Both the position numbers and the translations under genes were made by a program. Shown one piece after another: positions 16,130-24,908 of a stretch of 64,000 bases of DNA. The stretch's first letter is position 1. Every line of letters begins with the position of its first letter. Under the pieces are notes generated by a model. The model ran no database searches. It worked only from the letters and a program-made list of their open reading frames with translations, and was not told the DNA's origin. The stretch comes from Bdellovibrionales bacterium (GTDB lineage: Bacteria > Bdellovibrionota > Bdellovibrionia > Bdellovibrionales > JAKFYE01). Where the stretch lies: contig JAKFYE010000009.1 in the NCBI GenBank assembly GCA_021731045.1, positions 1-64,000 on the forward strand, given 5' to 3'.

Positions 16130-17293
16130 TCATAAATCAGATGGCAAAAAAGTCATCTCTTGAAACACCTGTTCGCTCATTACTAGGGCTTTGTGGGGAA
16201 TTTTCCAAAAATCACCTTCAAGTTTGGCTAGACTTCGTGCTTCTAGGCGCTTGAGATAATTTAAAACGATGTTCTCGGCGCTGTGTCCCAATTTTAAAGT
16301 GAGCTCGTTTATGTTTAGACCACGAGTTGTTCTTAACCGAGTATGGCAAAAATCTGTAAGGGCTTGTGACAAAGTAAGGTCTTCAAACTGTTCTTTTGGA
16401 AAAGACTCGGTAATTCTATTTTTACCCGGATAGGATTGCACTTGTTTTGTATAAGCGGCAATTGAGGGTGGGTTCCAAAAACGAGTTCCGTAAGGGCCTT
16501 CTAAAAAATAAGAATGCGCGCTCATTCCCAGTCCCCAATAAGGTGAGTCATTCCAATAAAGGCTATTATGGCGCGATTCCTTACCGGGCAGAGCGTAGTT
16601 GGATACCTCGTACCGTGTAAGCCCAATCTCTTTTAAACGCTCTTCAAGGTGATAAAACATTTGAACTTGAACGTCTTCGCTAGGTCTATAGGCAGACATA
16701 GGATTTTTATCCGGTACCGTGAGGCAATATCCTGAAATATGCTGAGGCTTATATTGAATGATCTCGTTTAAATCTTGATCGAGGTCTTTTAGAGATTGAT
16801 GCGGCAAAGCAAAAAGAATGTCTGCCGTGTAAAGGACGTTTTTAGATTTTAAGAGAGCAAGAGTTTGATGCGTGCTCTGCTCACTATGCTCTCTTCCTAT
16901 TTTTTTAAGTAACTCTGAATTAAAAGTCTGCACACCTACACTGAACCGTGTAACTCCAATATCAAGATATTCTAGCAATTCGGGTTCTGATACCGTTCCC
17001 GGGTTGATTTCTAAGGTCACTTCCTCAATCGCAGAAAAATCAAAATACCGTTTAAGCTCTTGAATCACTGCGGCAATGTTTTTGGGCCCAGCGAGGCTTG
17101 GTGTGCCGCCGCCAAAGTAAAGTGTAGAAACCTTTTTATATGGGACCACCCGATTGCGAGATCGGATCTCTTGGAGGACACTATGGGTGTAGTCTTCACG
17201 AGTCACGGGATGGTCGGATCTTACCGTTGCAAAATCGCAGTAAGGACACTGCTGAAGACAATACGGAATGTGAACGTAAATCCCAAACTTCAT
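16130..17293 (-). CDS. hemW: Radical SAM haem chaperone HemW (coproporphyrinogen oxidase-like)
   Basis: A 387-residue radical SAM protein. The cluster motif C-x3-C-x2-C is at residues 12-19 (CLQQCPYC, followed by DF as in the HemW/HemN group), with GGGTPS shortly after. A HemN C-terminal domain covers about residues 290-375. The name HemW is preferred over HemN because of the short N-terminus and the position beside grpE/dnaJ; HemW transfers haem and is usually not an oxidase. The ATG at 17293 gives the family-typical start. An upstream ATG at 17326 would overlap the divergent protease gene. Neither has a good ribosome binding site. Confidence 0.88.
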   Translation of the reverse strand: MKFGIYVHIPYCLQQCPYCDFATVRSDHPVTREDYTHSVLQEIRSRNRVVPYKKVSTLYFGGGTPSLAGPKNIAAVIQELKRYFDFSAIEEVTLEINPGTVSEPELLEYLDIGVTRFSVGVQTFNSELLKKIGREHSEQSTHQTLALLKSKNVLYTADILFALPHQSLKDLDQDLNEIIQYKPQHISGYCLTVPDKNPMSAYRPSEDVQVQMFYHLEERLKEIGLTRYEVSNYALPGKESRHNSLYWNDSPYWGLGMSAHSYFLEGPYGTRFWNPPSIAAYTKQVQSYPGKNRITESFPKEQFEDLTLSQALTDFCHTRLRTTRGLNINELTLKLGHSAENIVLNYLKRLEARSLAKLEGDFWKIPHKALVMSEQVFQEMTFLPSDL

Positions 17294-17313
17294 TTGGAAG
17301 GGAAGTATAGTCA

Positions 17314-19917
17314 ATGCTTGAAACATATCAATTGCGAAATGGAATGAAAGTCATTCTTTGGCCAACAAAAAAATCTCCGGTCGTCACCGTGCAGGCGTGG
17401 GTACGAACGGGCAGCGCAGACGAACGTCCAGGCGAAGAGGGAATCAGTCATTTTATCGAACATTTACTCTTTAAAGGAACTCGCAAATACAAAGTTGGTG
17501 AAATTGCTTCCATCATTGAAGGATCCGGCGGAGAACTCAATGCCTACACGTCTTTTGATCAAACAGTCTTTCACATTACGATTTCAAAAGAGTACACCGA
17601 CGTTGCGATCGACACGCTAAACGAAATGATCGGTTATCCCCAGTTTGATAAAATTGAAATCGACAATGAGCGCGAAGTTGTGATCGAAGAGATCAAGCGT
17701 TCAAATGACAACCCTCACCGTCAGGCGAGCCGACTGTTGTTTGAGGGCGTTTATAAAAAACATCCGTACAAAAAGCCTGTGATCGGCTACGAACAAAACA
17801 TTCGAGAGTTTAGCCGCGAGTCAATCGTCAATTATTATAACTCTCGATATGTTCCTAAAAACATTAGTCTCGTCGTTGTCGGTGACTTTGATACAAAAAA
17901 AATAAAACATGATCTTGAAAACTCGTTTTCAAAGATTAAATCGTTTTCTTTACGTAAAACGAAACGTGCGCATGAAGATAAATCTCGCGCGACGACCGTC
18001 AATGTTCTGCAGGCGCCGTTTCAAGAGACAATCGTGCACACGGCTTGGCGCGTGCCGGGCGCTAAACATAAAGATACACCGGCCTTAGATCTTTTGGCCT
18101 TGGTGCTAGGACAAGGCGATAGCTCTCGACTTTCTTATCGGGTGCGTATTAACAGTGCGATTGCAAATTACGTGAGCGCGCATGTGTATTCTCCGCAAGA
18201 CGAAGGCTTTTTTGCGGTTTCTGCAGGTTTGTCTTTAGAAAATATGAACTCTTACTTATCAGAAGTCGGCGAGGAGATTTTGCAAATACAACTCAGCGGT
18301 ATTACGCAAAAAGAAATTGATAAAGCTTTGAGCATTCTTGAAGCAGATGAAATTTACGGCGTTGAAACCGTAGACGGCTTAGCGCAAAAACTGGGATCAT
18401 TTGAATTGCTGTTTCACAAGCCCGACTTTTACAAAAACTATTTAAAAAAATTATCTGAAGTGACACCTAAAGAAATTTTAAATGTCGCGCGTAAGTATTT
18501 AACTACGCAGAACATGACCGTGGCGGTGCTCACTCCTGAAAAACAAAAAGAGGCAAATGCGGCGGCTCAAAAATGGTCCTTTGATTTTTCGTTAGCTCAA
18601 GATGCTTTACGCCGAGTTAAACCTGAGGTTGAGAAAGTCGCATCAAAACGCATCAAGTCGCGAGAAATAAAATCGTCACCTAAGGTGACACCGATTCATA
18701 AAGAGGTTTTAACAACGGGTTCAAAATTTATTTTATCACCGAATCAACAAGCGCCTACAGTTTCGATACGAATTGCGTTTCGGGGCGGGCAGCGACTTGA
18801 AGATAAAATGAACCAAGGCCTTTCGGAGTTTTTCACAAATACATGGACGGCCGGCACCCAAAACCATTCCGAATCCGAATTACTCGAAAAAATGGATGGG
18901 TTAGCGATGAGCATTCGTCCTTTTGCCGGAAGAAACACGGTGGGGTTAAGTCTAACAACACTGACTTCGAATCTTGAAAAAGCATTTGAGCTTTTTAAAG
19001 AGGTGGTCTCCGCACCTACTTTTGAACTCGAAGCTTTTGAACGTGAACGTCTCATTATGCTTGAGTCTATCAAACAGAAAAAAGACAATCCGGCTCAAAT
19101 TGCCGTTCAAAAATTTCAAGAGATCATATTTGCGGGTCATCCCTATGCTTTAGACTCCTCCGGGACCGAAGACACAATTAGAAGTATTAAAAGACAAGAC
19201 GTAATCGCCGCGTACAAACAGATGATTAACAAAGCGAATTTTACGGTTGTAGCGGTTGGAGATTTTAATAAAAAAATAGGCGAGCGATTGAAGAGCAGTC
19301 TTTTGGAGCTCAATGCGGGTTCGGCGATTCAAGATAAGTTTGGCGTAAATAAGATAACTGACAACAAACGCGTTTTTGAAAAACTTGAAAAAGAACAAAG
19401 TCATATTATTTATGGTATGCGCGGATTGAGCTTGTTTGATAAAGAGCGCCACACGCTTCAAGTTTTACAATCTGTTTTAGCAGGACAAGGGGGGCGTTTG
19501 TTTTTAGAATTGCGAGACAAAGCGTCTTTGGCCTATAGCGTGTCGCCGCTCCAAACAGAAGGCATTGAAACCGGATATTTTGGCGCGTATATAGGCTGCT
19601 CTCCTGAAAAAGGCGCAAAAGCCCTTGAAATGCTTGAAATCGAATTTAGCAAGCTTGCTCAAGATCGAATTTCTGAGGCAGAGCTCGAACGTGCACAAAA
19701 ATATTTAATCGGACGTCACGACATTGGATTGCAAAAAAACTCAGCGCTTGCGTCTTCAATTTTGTTCGAAGAGATTTACGATTTACCTTACCAAAATGTT
19801 TTTAATTACGCTGAGGGTATTCGTGCGATCACAACGGCGGATGTTTTATCCTTAGGACAGCGTTTATTCGCAGAAAAGAAAATCATCACCGCAGTTGGCC
19901 CGATCCAACCCTGGTAA
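17314..19917 (+). CDS. M16-family zinc protease, two-unit fusion
   Basis: An 867-residue protein made of two M16 (pitrilysin/processing peptidase-like) halves. The first half keeps the inverted zinc motif HFIEH (residues 46-50) and the downstream glutamates EEI near 125. The second half, from about residue 465, has FFTNT at the equivalent position and so no zinc site. This active plus inactive pairing is normal for M16 enzymes, which form a chamber; here both halves are in one chain. No signal peptide is visible. The ATG has GGAAGGGA upstream. It is divergent from hemW. A specific substrate cannot be named. Confidence 0.9.
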   Translation: MLETYQLRNGMKVILWPTKKSPVVTVQAWVRTGSADERPGEEGISHFIEHLLFKGTRKYKVGEIASIIEGSGGELNAYTSFDQTVFHITISKEYTDVAIDTLNEMIGYPQFDKIEIDNEREVVIEEIKRSNDNPHRQASRLLFEGVYKKHPYKKPVIGYEQNIREFSRESIVNYYNSRYVPKNISLVVVGDFDTKKIKHDLENSFSKIKSFSLRKTKRAHEDKSRATTVNVLQAPFQETIVHTAWRVPGAKHKDTPALDLLALVLGQGDSSRLSYRVRINSAIANYVSAHVYSPQDEGFFAVSAGLSLENMNSYLSEVGEEILQIQLSGITQKEIDKALSILEADEIYGVETVDGLAQKLGSFELLFHKPDFYKNYLKKLSEVTPKEILNVARKYLTTQNMTVAVLTPEKQKEANAAAQKWSFDFSLAQDALRRVKPEVEKVASKRIKSREIKSSPKVTPIHKEVLTTGSKFILSPNQQAPTVSIRIAFRGGQRLEDKMNQGLSEFFTNTWTAGTQNHSESELLEKMDGLAMSIRPFAGRNTVGLSLTTLTSNLEKAFELFKEVVSAPTFELEAFERERLIMLESIKQKKDNPAQIAVQKFQEIIFAGHPYALDSSGTEDTIRSIKRQDVIAAYKQMINKANFTVVAVGDFNKKIGERLKSSLLELNAGSAIQDKFGVNKITDNKRVFEKLEKEQSHIIYGMRGLSLFDKERHTLQVLQSVLAGQGGRLFLELRDKASLAYSVSPLQTEGIETGYFGAYIGCSPEKGAKALEMLEIEFSKLAQDRISEAELERAQKYLIGRHDIGLQKNSALASSILFEEIYDLPYQNVFNYAEGIRAITTADVLSLGQRLFAEKKIITAVGPIQPW

Positions 19918-19957
19918 CTTGATAAAACTTGGGCTGACTATTGCATTTTGTCGGCTC

Positions 19958-20333
19958 ATGACGTCTAAAACCAAAATAGTGATTATGATCGCCATGATAT
20001 TTACCTTTCTACAGGTGTCGGTTAGGTGGCACAGCTAAAGAGCGTAAAGATGCTGATTGGAATCTCGCATTGTGTGTGGATAACAAACAAGGACCAATTT
20101 TTACGTGGATTATCAGTCAATTTTTTATATTTGATTTAGGTGAGCTTATGTACACCGGAGTTCGCGCAGGCGGTTACGCAAATCTCCCTATGCCCTGGAG
20201 GTGGGGTTACGGATGGAAGCATATTCGTGGTTATGGACCTCTTAGCCAGGACGAAATTGCCCAAGCCGAAATGATGTACGGCCAGAATTTAGAACTACTT
20301 ATTAAAAATATTGATCAATTTTCTGTTCGCTAA
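19958..20333 (+). pseudogene. Small secreted/membrane protein gene, probably frameshifted
   Basis: An ATG at 19958 opens a signal-peptide-like frame (MTSKTKIVIMIAMIFTFLQV) that stops at 20036-20038. A second frame, open from 19998 to the stop at 20333, continues with GTAKERKDADWNLALC. It then has a hydrophobic stretch (WIISQFFIFDLG) and a glycine/tryptophan-rich part (WRWGYGWKHIRGYG). Losing one base near 20025 would join both frames into one protein of about 125 residues. The other reading is an intact 61-residue protein from the ATG at 20148, which has AGGTGAG close upstream. I recognise no family. The 19918-20371 gap holds nothing else that I can support. Confidence 0.35.
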
Positions 20334-20371
20334 AATTAAGGAAGCCTTTTTAACTTTTGTAGCAGAAAAAA

Positions 20372-20980
20372 TTATTGATTATACGCTTTAGTCGTTTTCG
20401 GAACGGGATTAATTCCCTTTTCAAGAAGAGTATCTTTTGCGAGTTCAGAGCCAGTGCGAATATATTTATCGTAAAGTCGCAATAAATTTTCGTCGCTTTG
20501 AACCATCACTTTTTGACTCACAAATGTAAGGATATCGACGAAGTCCATAAAGCGTGTGGAGATTTCTTGGTACACTTTTCTGTACGTATCTTCTTTAACT
20601 AAATTTGAAAGACTTCCATAGGCAAGACCGCCCATATTGGCGTAATAATCGATATCAACAACCTTTCGTTGTAACGATTCGCCAAAAAAACCGCTGACGT
20701 ATAACGACGAATCTCCTAATCTTTTTAAGAGATCATTTCTAACGGCAGAGTCAGACGAAGAAGCGGTTAAGAATAATTCTGCCAAAGTTTTACGGCTTTT
20801 TTTACCGTCCTCTGAGGACTCATCAAATAGCTTATCCGCTGAAATATAATTTTCTAAAAGATGTGCGATATACTGTTGCGCAAGTGGAAAGGTTTTGATT
20901 CGTCTGTGTTTAAATGCATCGTCCACGACGTCTTTAAAAAAGTCTTTAGAAGAAATTAAAATCTGCTTCGAATCACCCAA
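20372..20980 (-). CDS. Conserved-looking hypothetical protein, all-alpha
   Basis: A 202-residue soluble protein without signal peptide or recognised motif. It is rich in predicted helices, with phenylalanine, tyrosine and aspartate clusters (DIDYYANMGGLAYGSLSNLV). It starts at TTG with a GGGGATGGG purine stretch upstream. It is monocistronic, its start facing away from tatA/B across a 287-base gap that contains no other gene. Function unknown. Confidence 0.65.
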   Translation of the reverse strand: MGDSKQILISSKDFFKDVVDDAFKHRRIKTFPLAQQYIAHLLENYISADKLFDESSEDGKKSRKTLAELFLTASSSDSAVRNDLLKRLGDSSLYVSGFFGESLQRKVVDIDYYANMGGLAYGSLSNLVKEDTYRKVYQEISTRFMDFVDILTFVSQKVMVQSDENLLRLYDKYIRTGSELAKDTLLEKGINPVPKTTKAYNQ

Positions 20981-21267
20981 TCGCCCATCCCCTGAAAGAG
21001 ACCGTCTCTTTTTGAGTCACAAGCACTGCTTTGACTCTACCTAATAAATCGGATTTTCTTCTAGCGAGTTAAAGTAAAAACTGGTCTATAGTGCCTGATT
21101 TTATTAGAGCGTCTTATCTTGATACATGACTGCGCCTTATTCTGCCATTTAGGGCGTTTTCCCACTGAAACAGAAACATCTCGATAATATGGAGAGCGGC
21201 CTTAACTTGACCGATAAGATTTTGTAGGTATTGGACTCCCAAGTCCGCAAATGCTAGGTTGGCGAAT

Positions 21268-21552
21268 ATGTTCAACATTGGTTTTGGTGAAATGGTTATG
21301 CTCGCAGCGATTGCGCTCATTTTTATTGGGCCAAAAGAGCTACCTGGAATCGCACGCACGGTCGGCCGACTACTCAATGAACTAAAAAGAACAGGCGATG
21401 AGTTAACGGGTTCTTTTTTAAAAACGCGAGACACGTTTCAAACTCATGTACGTGATGTTGAAAAAAAACTAAGCGAAACGGTTGTTGATCTCGATAAATC
21501 TCCAACAAAAACAGACGCGCCAAGCGAAGAACTTAAAAAAGGGTCTTCGTAA
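21268..21552 (+). CDS. Sec-independent translocase subunit TatA/TatB
   Basis: A 94-residue protein with one N-terminal membrane helix, then the hinge FIGPKELPGIAR and an amphipathic helix followed by a charged tail. This is the TatA/TatB plan; length and position directly before tatC favour TatB, but the two cannot be separated safely here. It forms part of the twin-arginine pore for folded proteins. The ATG at 21268 gives the typical MFNIGFGEM start; an in-frame TTG lies nine bases upstream. tatC follows after one base. Confidence 0.88.
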   Translation: MFNIGFGEMVMLAAIALIFIGPKELPGIARTVGRLLNELKRTGDELTGSFLKTRDTFQTHVRDVEKKLSETVVDLDKSPTKTDAPSEELKKGSS

Positions 21553-21553
21553 T

Positions 21554-22315
21554 ATGAATTCTGAAACGCATGAGGATTTCGCAAACTCACTGACCGGCCA
21601 CCTGACAGAGCTTCGTATTCGACTGATCAATATATTTTTAATTTTGGCCGTTGGCGGCGCCTGCTGCTGGTATTTTAGCGAGCAGATTTTTAATTTTATA
21701 CGGAGCCCGGTGGCGGCATATCTGCCTGACGGTGGATTGGTTTACACAGGAATTGTCGACAAATTTACCGCGCACATAAAAGTTTCGGTTTTGGCCGGTA
21801 TTGTTATCACGTCGCCCATTTGGTTTTATCAAGTTTGGCTTTTTGTAGCTCCCGGCCTTTACCGCAACGAAAGAAAATATGCTCTGATGTTTATGGTTTC
21901 GGGCGTGGGCCTGTTCTTACTAGGGGTCGCATTTGTTTATAAGGTGGTGTTTCCATTTGCATTTGAATTTCTTTTTCACTTTGGTGGCGGCACTGACAAG
22001 CCAATGATCACGATCGAGGAGTATTTATCTTTCTTCGTTATGACCACGCTGATGTTTGGGGCGTGTTTTGAGTTACCGTTGATTCTCACACTCTTAGGTT
22101 TGCTTGGAATCGTAAATCAAAAATTTTTAAGAGAAAAAAGACGTTACGCTGTCGTCATCTTATCTATGATTTCGGCCGTGATTACGCCGCCAGATCTTTT
22201 AAGTATGCTCTTTATGTTGGGCCCACTTCTTTTGCTTTATGAAATTTCAATTTTGCTCGTCGGCCGCATAGAAAAAAACCGAGCCGCGCAAGCACCAGAA
22301 TCTCCCAAGGTCTAA
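21554..22315 (+). CDS. tatC: Sec-independent translocase subunit TatC
   Basis: A 253-residue, six-helix inner membrane protein that recognises twin-arginine signals. The N-terminal motif LTGHLTELRIRLIN and the conserved loops around SPIWFYQVWLFVAPGL and ACFELPL are clear. The ATG at 21554 follows the tatA/B stop by one base. The last nine codons (QAPESPKV region) form the left arm of a 47-bp perfect inverted repeat that extends past the stop. The window contains one plausible Tat substrate, the dioxygenase-like protein at 32324. Confidence 0.95.
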   Translation: MNSETHEDFANSLTGHLTELRIRLINIFLILAVGGACCWYFSEQIFNFIRSPVAAYLPDGGLVYTGIVDKFTAHIKVSVLAGIVITSPIWFYQVWLFVAPGLYRNERKYALMFMVSGVGLFLLGVAFVYKVVFPFAFEFLFHFGGGTDKPMITIEEYLSFFVMTTLMFGACFELPLILTLLGLLGIVNQKFLREKRRYAVVILSMISAVITPPDLLSMLFMLGPLLLLYEISILLVGRIEKNRAAQAPESPKV

Positions 22316-22417
22316 AATATCTTCGTAAAAAAGCTCAGACAGTCCTCGCGCCTTGGCGCTGCGGAACTCGTTTTTTACGAAGATATTTTAGACCTTGGGA
22401 GATTCTGGTGCTTGCGC
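22286..22417. repeat. 47-bp perfect inverted repeat spanning the tatC stop, with nested hairpin
   Basis: Arms 22286-22332 and 22371-22417 are perfectly complementary over 47 bp. The left arm begins inside tatC, 30 bases before its end. The 38-base spacer contains its own small hairpin (GCGCCTTGGCGC). It sits between the convergent ends of tatC and the coiled-coil gene and probably stops transcription from both sides, but it is far longer than a usual terminator. Confidence 0.9.
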
Positions 22418-22454
22418 AACTTCAGGGATTATTATGGATCGAATAATAAAATCA

Positions 22455-22718
22455 TTAGAGAAGTTTAATAATTGTAGTTGCCGCAGCGATAGCAACGGTA
22501 ACAATAGTCCCAAGTTTTATAGTAAGTCGATATTCCATTTGAACCATTTTATGTTCTAATCGTTCGATGGATGTGTCTAATTTATGCTCTAGACGTCCGA
22601 TTGAAGTATCAATTTTATTTTCCAATCTCTCGATCGACGTGTCCATTTTATGGTCTAATAGTTCAATGGAGGTATCGAATTTAGTTTCGAGATTTTTCAT
22701 ATCTTGCTTCGTTGCCAA
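22455..22718 (-). CDS. Small hendecad-repeat coiled-coil protein with C-terminal membrane anchor
   Basis: An 87-residue protein. Residues 10-53 consist of four 11-residue repeats (pattern L-E-x-K-x-D-T-S-I-E-R), a hendecad pattern typical of right-handed or straight coiled coils. A partly changed fifth repeat follows, then one membrane helix (about 66-85). TTG at 22718 is preferred because GGAGG precedes it by about five bases and it gives the start MATKQDM. The ATG at 22730 lies on that ribosome binding site. It follows the mutase gene by 47 bases and may be the last gene of that operon. Function unknown; the plan resembles small membrane-tethered DUF1640/XhlA-like proteins. Confidence 0.65.
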   Translation of the reverse strand: MATKQDMKNLETKFDTSIELLDHKMDTSIERLENKIDTSIGRLEHKLDTSIERLEHKMVQMEYRLTIKLGTIVTVAIAAATTIIKLL

Positions 22719-22765
22719 ATCGCCCTCCATAATGTCGGTAATTAGTTGTACATGCGCCTCAGCGA

Positions 22766-24376
22766 CTAAAGCGTTACGGTTTCTTTGTAGAGGCCGAAGA
22801 CTTTTCTTAGGGCATCGGAAATTTCGCCTAGAGTGACGTGGTCTTCGACGGCATTTACGATCATCGGCATAAGATTCGTTTTTGAATTGGCTGCGTTTTG
22901 GATGTGTTGAAGATGTTTTGCAACAACAGTGGCTTTGCGTTTTTTCTTAAACGCTTTAAGACGTTGGATTTGTTCTTTTTCGATTGCGGGTTTAATTTTT
23001 AAAACATCCATCTTAGATGGTCGCGTGTCGACGTAATTATTTACGCCCACAATGATTTCATCTTTTGCGTCGATCGCACGTTGAAAGGCATAAGCCGAGT
23101 TTTGAATTTCTTTTTGAATCCAACCGGACTCAATACACTTTATGACGCCGCCGAGATCTTCGATGCGTTTAATATATTCAAAAGATTTGGTTTCAATTTG
23201 ATCCGTCAGGGATTCGACGAGATATGAACCTGCGAGAGGGTCAGCCGTACCGACAACTCCGCTTTCGTTTGCGATAATTTGTTGTGTACGCAAGGCTATT
23301 GTCGCCGCGTTTTCTGTTGGTAAACCTAAAGCTTCATCCATCGAGTTGGTGTGTAGGCTTTGCGTTCCGCCTAATACAGCCGCCATGGCTTGCAAAGATA
23401 CGCGTACGATATTGTTCTCAGGTTGTTGAGCAGTTAAAGAAACCCCGGCCGTTTGTGAATGAAAGCGGAGTTTCATAGAGTTAGGATCTTTCGCACCAAA
23501 CCGATCACGCATAATGTGCGCCCACATTCTGCGCGCGGCTCGAAACTTAGCGACTTCTTCTAAAAAATCATTTTGTACGTTAAAGAAAAAACTAAGTCTT
23601 TGAGCAAATGCATCGACATCTAGGCCCGCATCAAGTGCGGCTTGAACATACGTGATGGCATTTGCTAGAGTGAACGCGACCTCTTGAACGGCGGTCGAGC
23701 CGGCTTCGCGAATATGATAACCCGAAATGCTAATACTATTCCATTGTGGCACTTCATCTTTGCAGTATGCAAAAATATCGGTGATCACGCGCATAGAAGG
23801 TTTTGGCGGATAAATGTATGTTCCGCGTGCGATGTACTCTTTTAAAAGATCATTTTGAATCGTCCCTGATAATTTTTTAGGATCAATTCCGCGGCGTTTC
23901 GCTACGGCCACGTAAAAACCAAGAAGAATCGAAGCCGTAGAGTTAATTGTCATTGAAGTTGAGATTTTTACTAACGGAAGGTCTTTAAGCAAGATTTCCA
24001 TATCTTGAATCGAGCTAATCGCAACGCCCACTTTGCCGACTTCGCCGGTGGCCATTACGTGATCGGAGTCGTATCCCATTTGTGTAGGCAAATCAAAAGC
24101 CACGCTTAATCCAGTTTGGCCTTTTTCGAGAAGCATTTTATAACGGGCGTTGCTCTCTTTGGCCGAGCCAAAGCCCGCGTATTGGCGCATAGTCCACGGA
24201 CGACCGCGATACATCGTCGGATAAACTCCGCGCGTAAACGGAAACTCTCCCGGCGCGCCCAGTTTTTTCTCAAGATCTTTTTTTAAGTCTGAAGAAGAAT
24301 AAAAAGGTTTAAGTTCGATTCCGCTAAGCGTTTTATGTGTTTTCTGTGGCTTTGCCTCTGATTTACTTTCAGCCAT
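22766..24376 (-). CDS. Methylmalonyl-CoA mutase, catalytic (large) chain without B12 domain
   Basis: A 536-residue acyl-CoA mutase barrel, interconverting methylmalonyl-CoA and succinyl-CoA. Family blocks include the start [21 protein letters not shown], with YDSDH later, and the substrate loop [24 protein letters not shown]. The roughly 130-residue C-terminal cobalamin-binding domain is missing. The B12 domain must therefore be a separate protein, which is not in this window. The ATG at 24376 overlaps the BCCP gene end by eight bases; a TTG 15 bases upstream is also in frame. It acts after the propionyl-CoA carboxylase genes upstream, or in reverse. Confidence 0.9.
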   Translation of the reverse strand: MAESKSEAKPQKTHKTLSGIELKPFYSSSDLKKDLEKKLGAPGEFPFTRGVYPTMYRGRPWTMRQYAGFGSAKESNARYKMLLEKGQTGLSVAFDLPTQMGYDSDHVMATGEVGKVGVAISSIQDMEILLKDLPLVKISTSMTINSTASILLGFYVAVAKRRGIDPKKLSGTIQNDLLKEYIARGTYIYPPKPSMRVITDIFAYCKDEVPQWNSISISGYHIREAGSTAVQEVAFTLANAITYVQAALDAGLDVDAFAQRLSFFFNVQNDFLEEVAKFRAARRMWAHIMRDRFGAKDPNSMKLRFHSQTAGVSLTAQQPENNIVRVSLQAMAAVLGGTQSLHTNSMDEALGLPTENAATIALRTQQIIANESGVVGTADPLAGSYLVESLTDQIETKSFEYIKRIEDLGGVIKCIESGWIQKEIQNSAYAFQRAIDAKDEIIVGVNNYVDTRPSKMDVLKIKPAIEKEQIQRLKAFKKKRKATVVAKHLQHIQNAANSKTNLMPMIVNAVEDHVTLGEISDALRKVFGLYKETVTL

Positions 24377-24905
24377 CTTGCGCTTTTTCAAACACGATTA
24401 AAACCGCACCAGAATCGACACTCTGACCTTTTTTTACAAGAATATCTTTAACGACGCCATCATGGGAGGCCCGCATTTCGTTTTCCATTTTCATGGCTTC
24501 CATAATTAACAATGGTTGCTTGGCTTTGACTTCTTGGCCGATCGATACAAGTACATCGACAATTTTACCCGGCATCCCAGAATTTAAAGAGTCGCTCCCG
24601 CCAAGAGCCGCGCCGCCCTTGAGACTTTCGTGCAAAAGTCCCTCATCGTTAATCAACGGAATCGTATGGTAAGAACCACGCGTGTAAACATTGTAGTTAA
24701 GACCTTCGCCCACCACGTCAATCATGTAAGACGAATTGTTAAATAAAAAACTGATCGCGTCGTCCATGCGGCGGTAATTCACTTTTGGAATTTTATGTAC
24801 CTCACGACTTTTACCCTCTTCATGTAGAGAAACTACCCAGTGTTGACGAAGCTCATGAACTTCAATTTCGTATTTCTTATCTTTAAACGTCGATTGAAAA
24901 TACAT
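24369..24905 (-). CDS. Biotin carboxyl carrier protein of propionyl/acyl-CoA carboxylase
   Basis: A 178-residue protein ending in a biotinyl domain (about 108-177) with the biotin attachment motif EAMKMEN; Lys139 is the expected biotin site. The N-terminal 90 residues are a beta-rich linker domain as found in separate acyl-CoA carboxylase carrier subunits. It sits between the biotin carboxylase gene (3 bases upstream) and the mutase gene (8-base overlap). A GAGGAG site precedes the ATG. The carboxylase is thus split over three genes. Confidence 0.9.
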   Translation of the reverse strand: MYFQSTFKDKKYEIEVHELRQHWVVSLHEEGKSREVHKIPKVNYRRMDDAISFLFNNSSYMIDVVGEGLNYNVYTRGSYHTIPLINDEGLLHESLKGGAALGGSDSLNSGMPGKIVDVLVSIGQEVKAKQPLLIMEAMKMENEMRASHDGVVKDILVKKGQSVDSGAVLIVFEKAQDG

Positions 24906-24908
24906 CGA

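Noticed and set aside
20070..20333. Intact 87-residue gene starting at TTG 20070
   Set aside because: No ribosome binding site at this TTG and the frame is open further upstream; treated as part of the suspected frameshifted gene, or as a 61-residue protein from 20148.
21069..21098. Sigma-28-like promoter (TAAAGT...GCCTGA) before tatA/B
   Set aside because: The spacing between the two halves is several bases too long for the flagellar sigma consensus.
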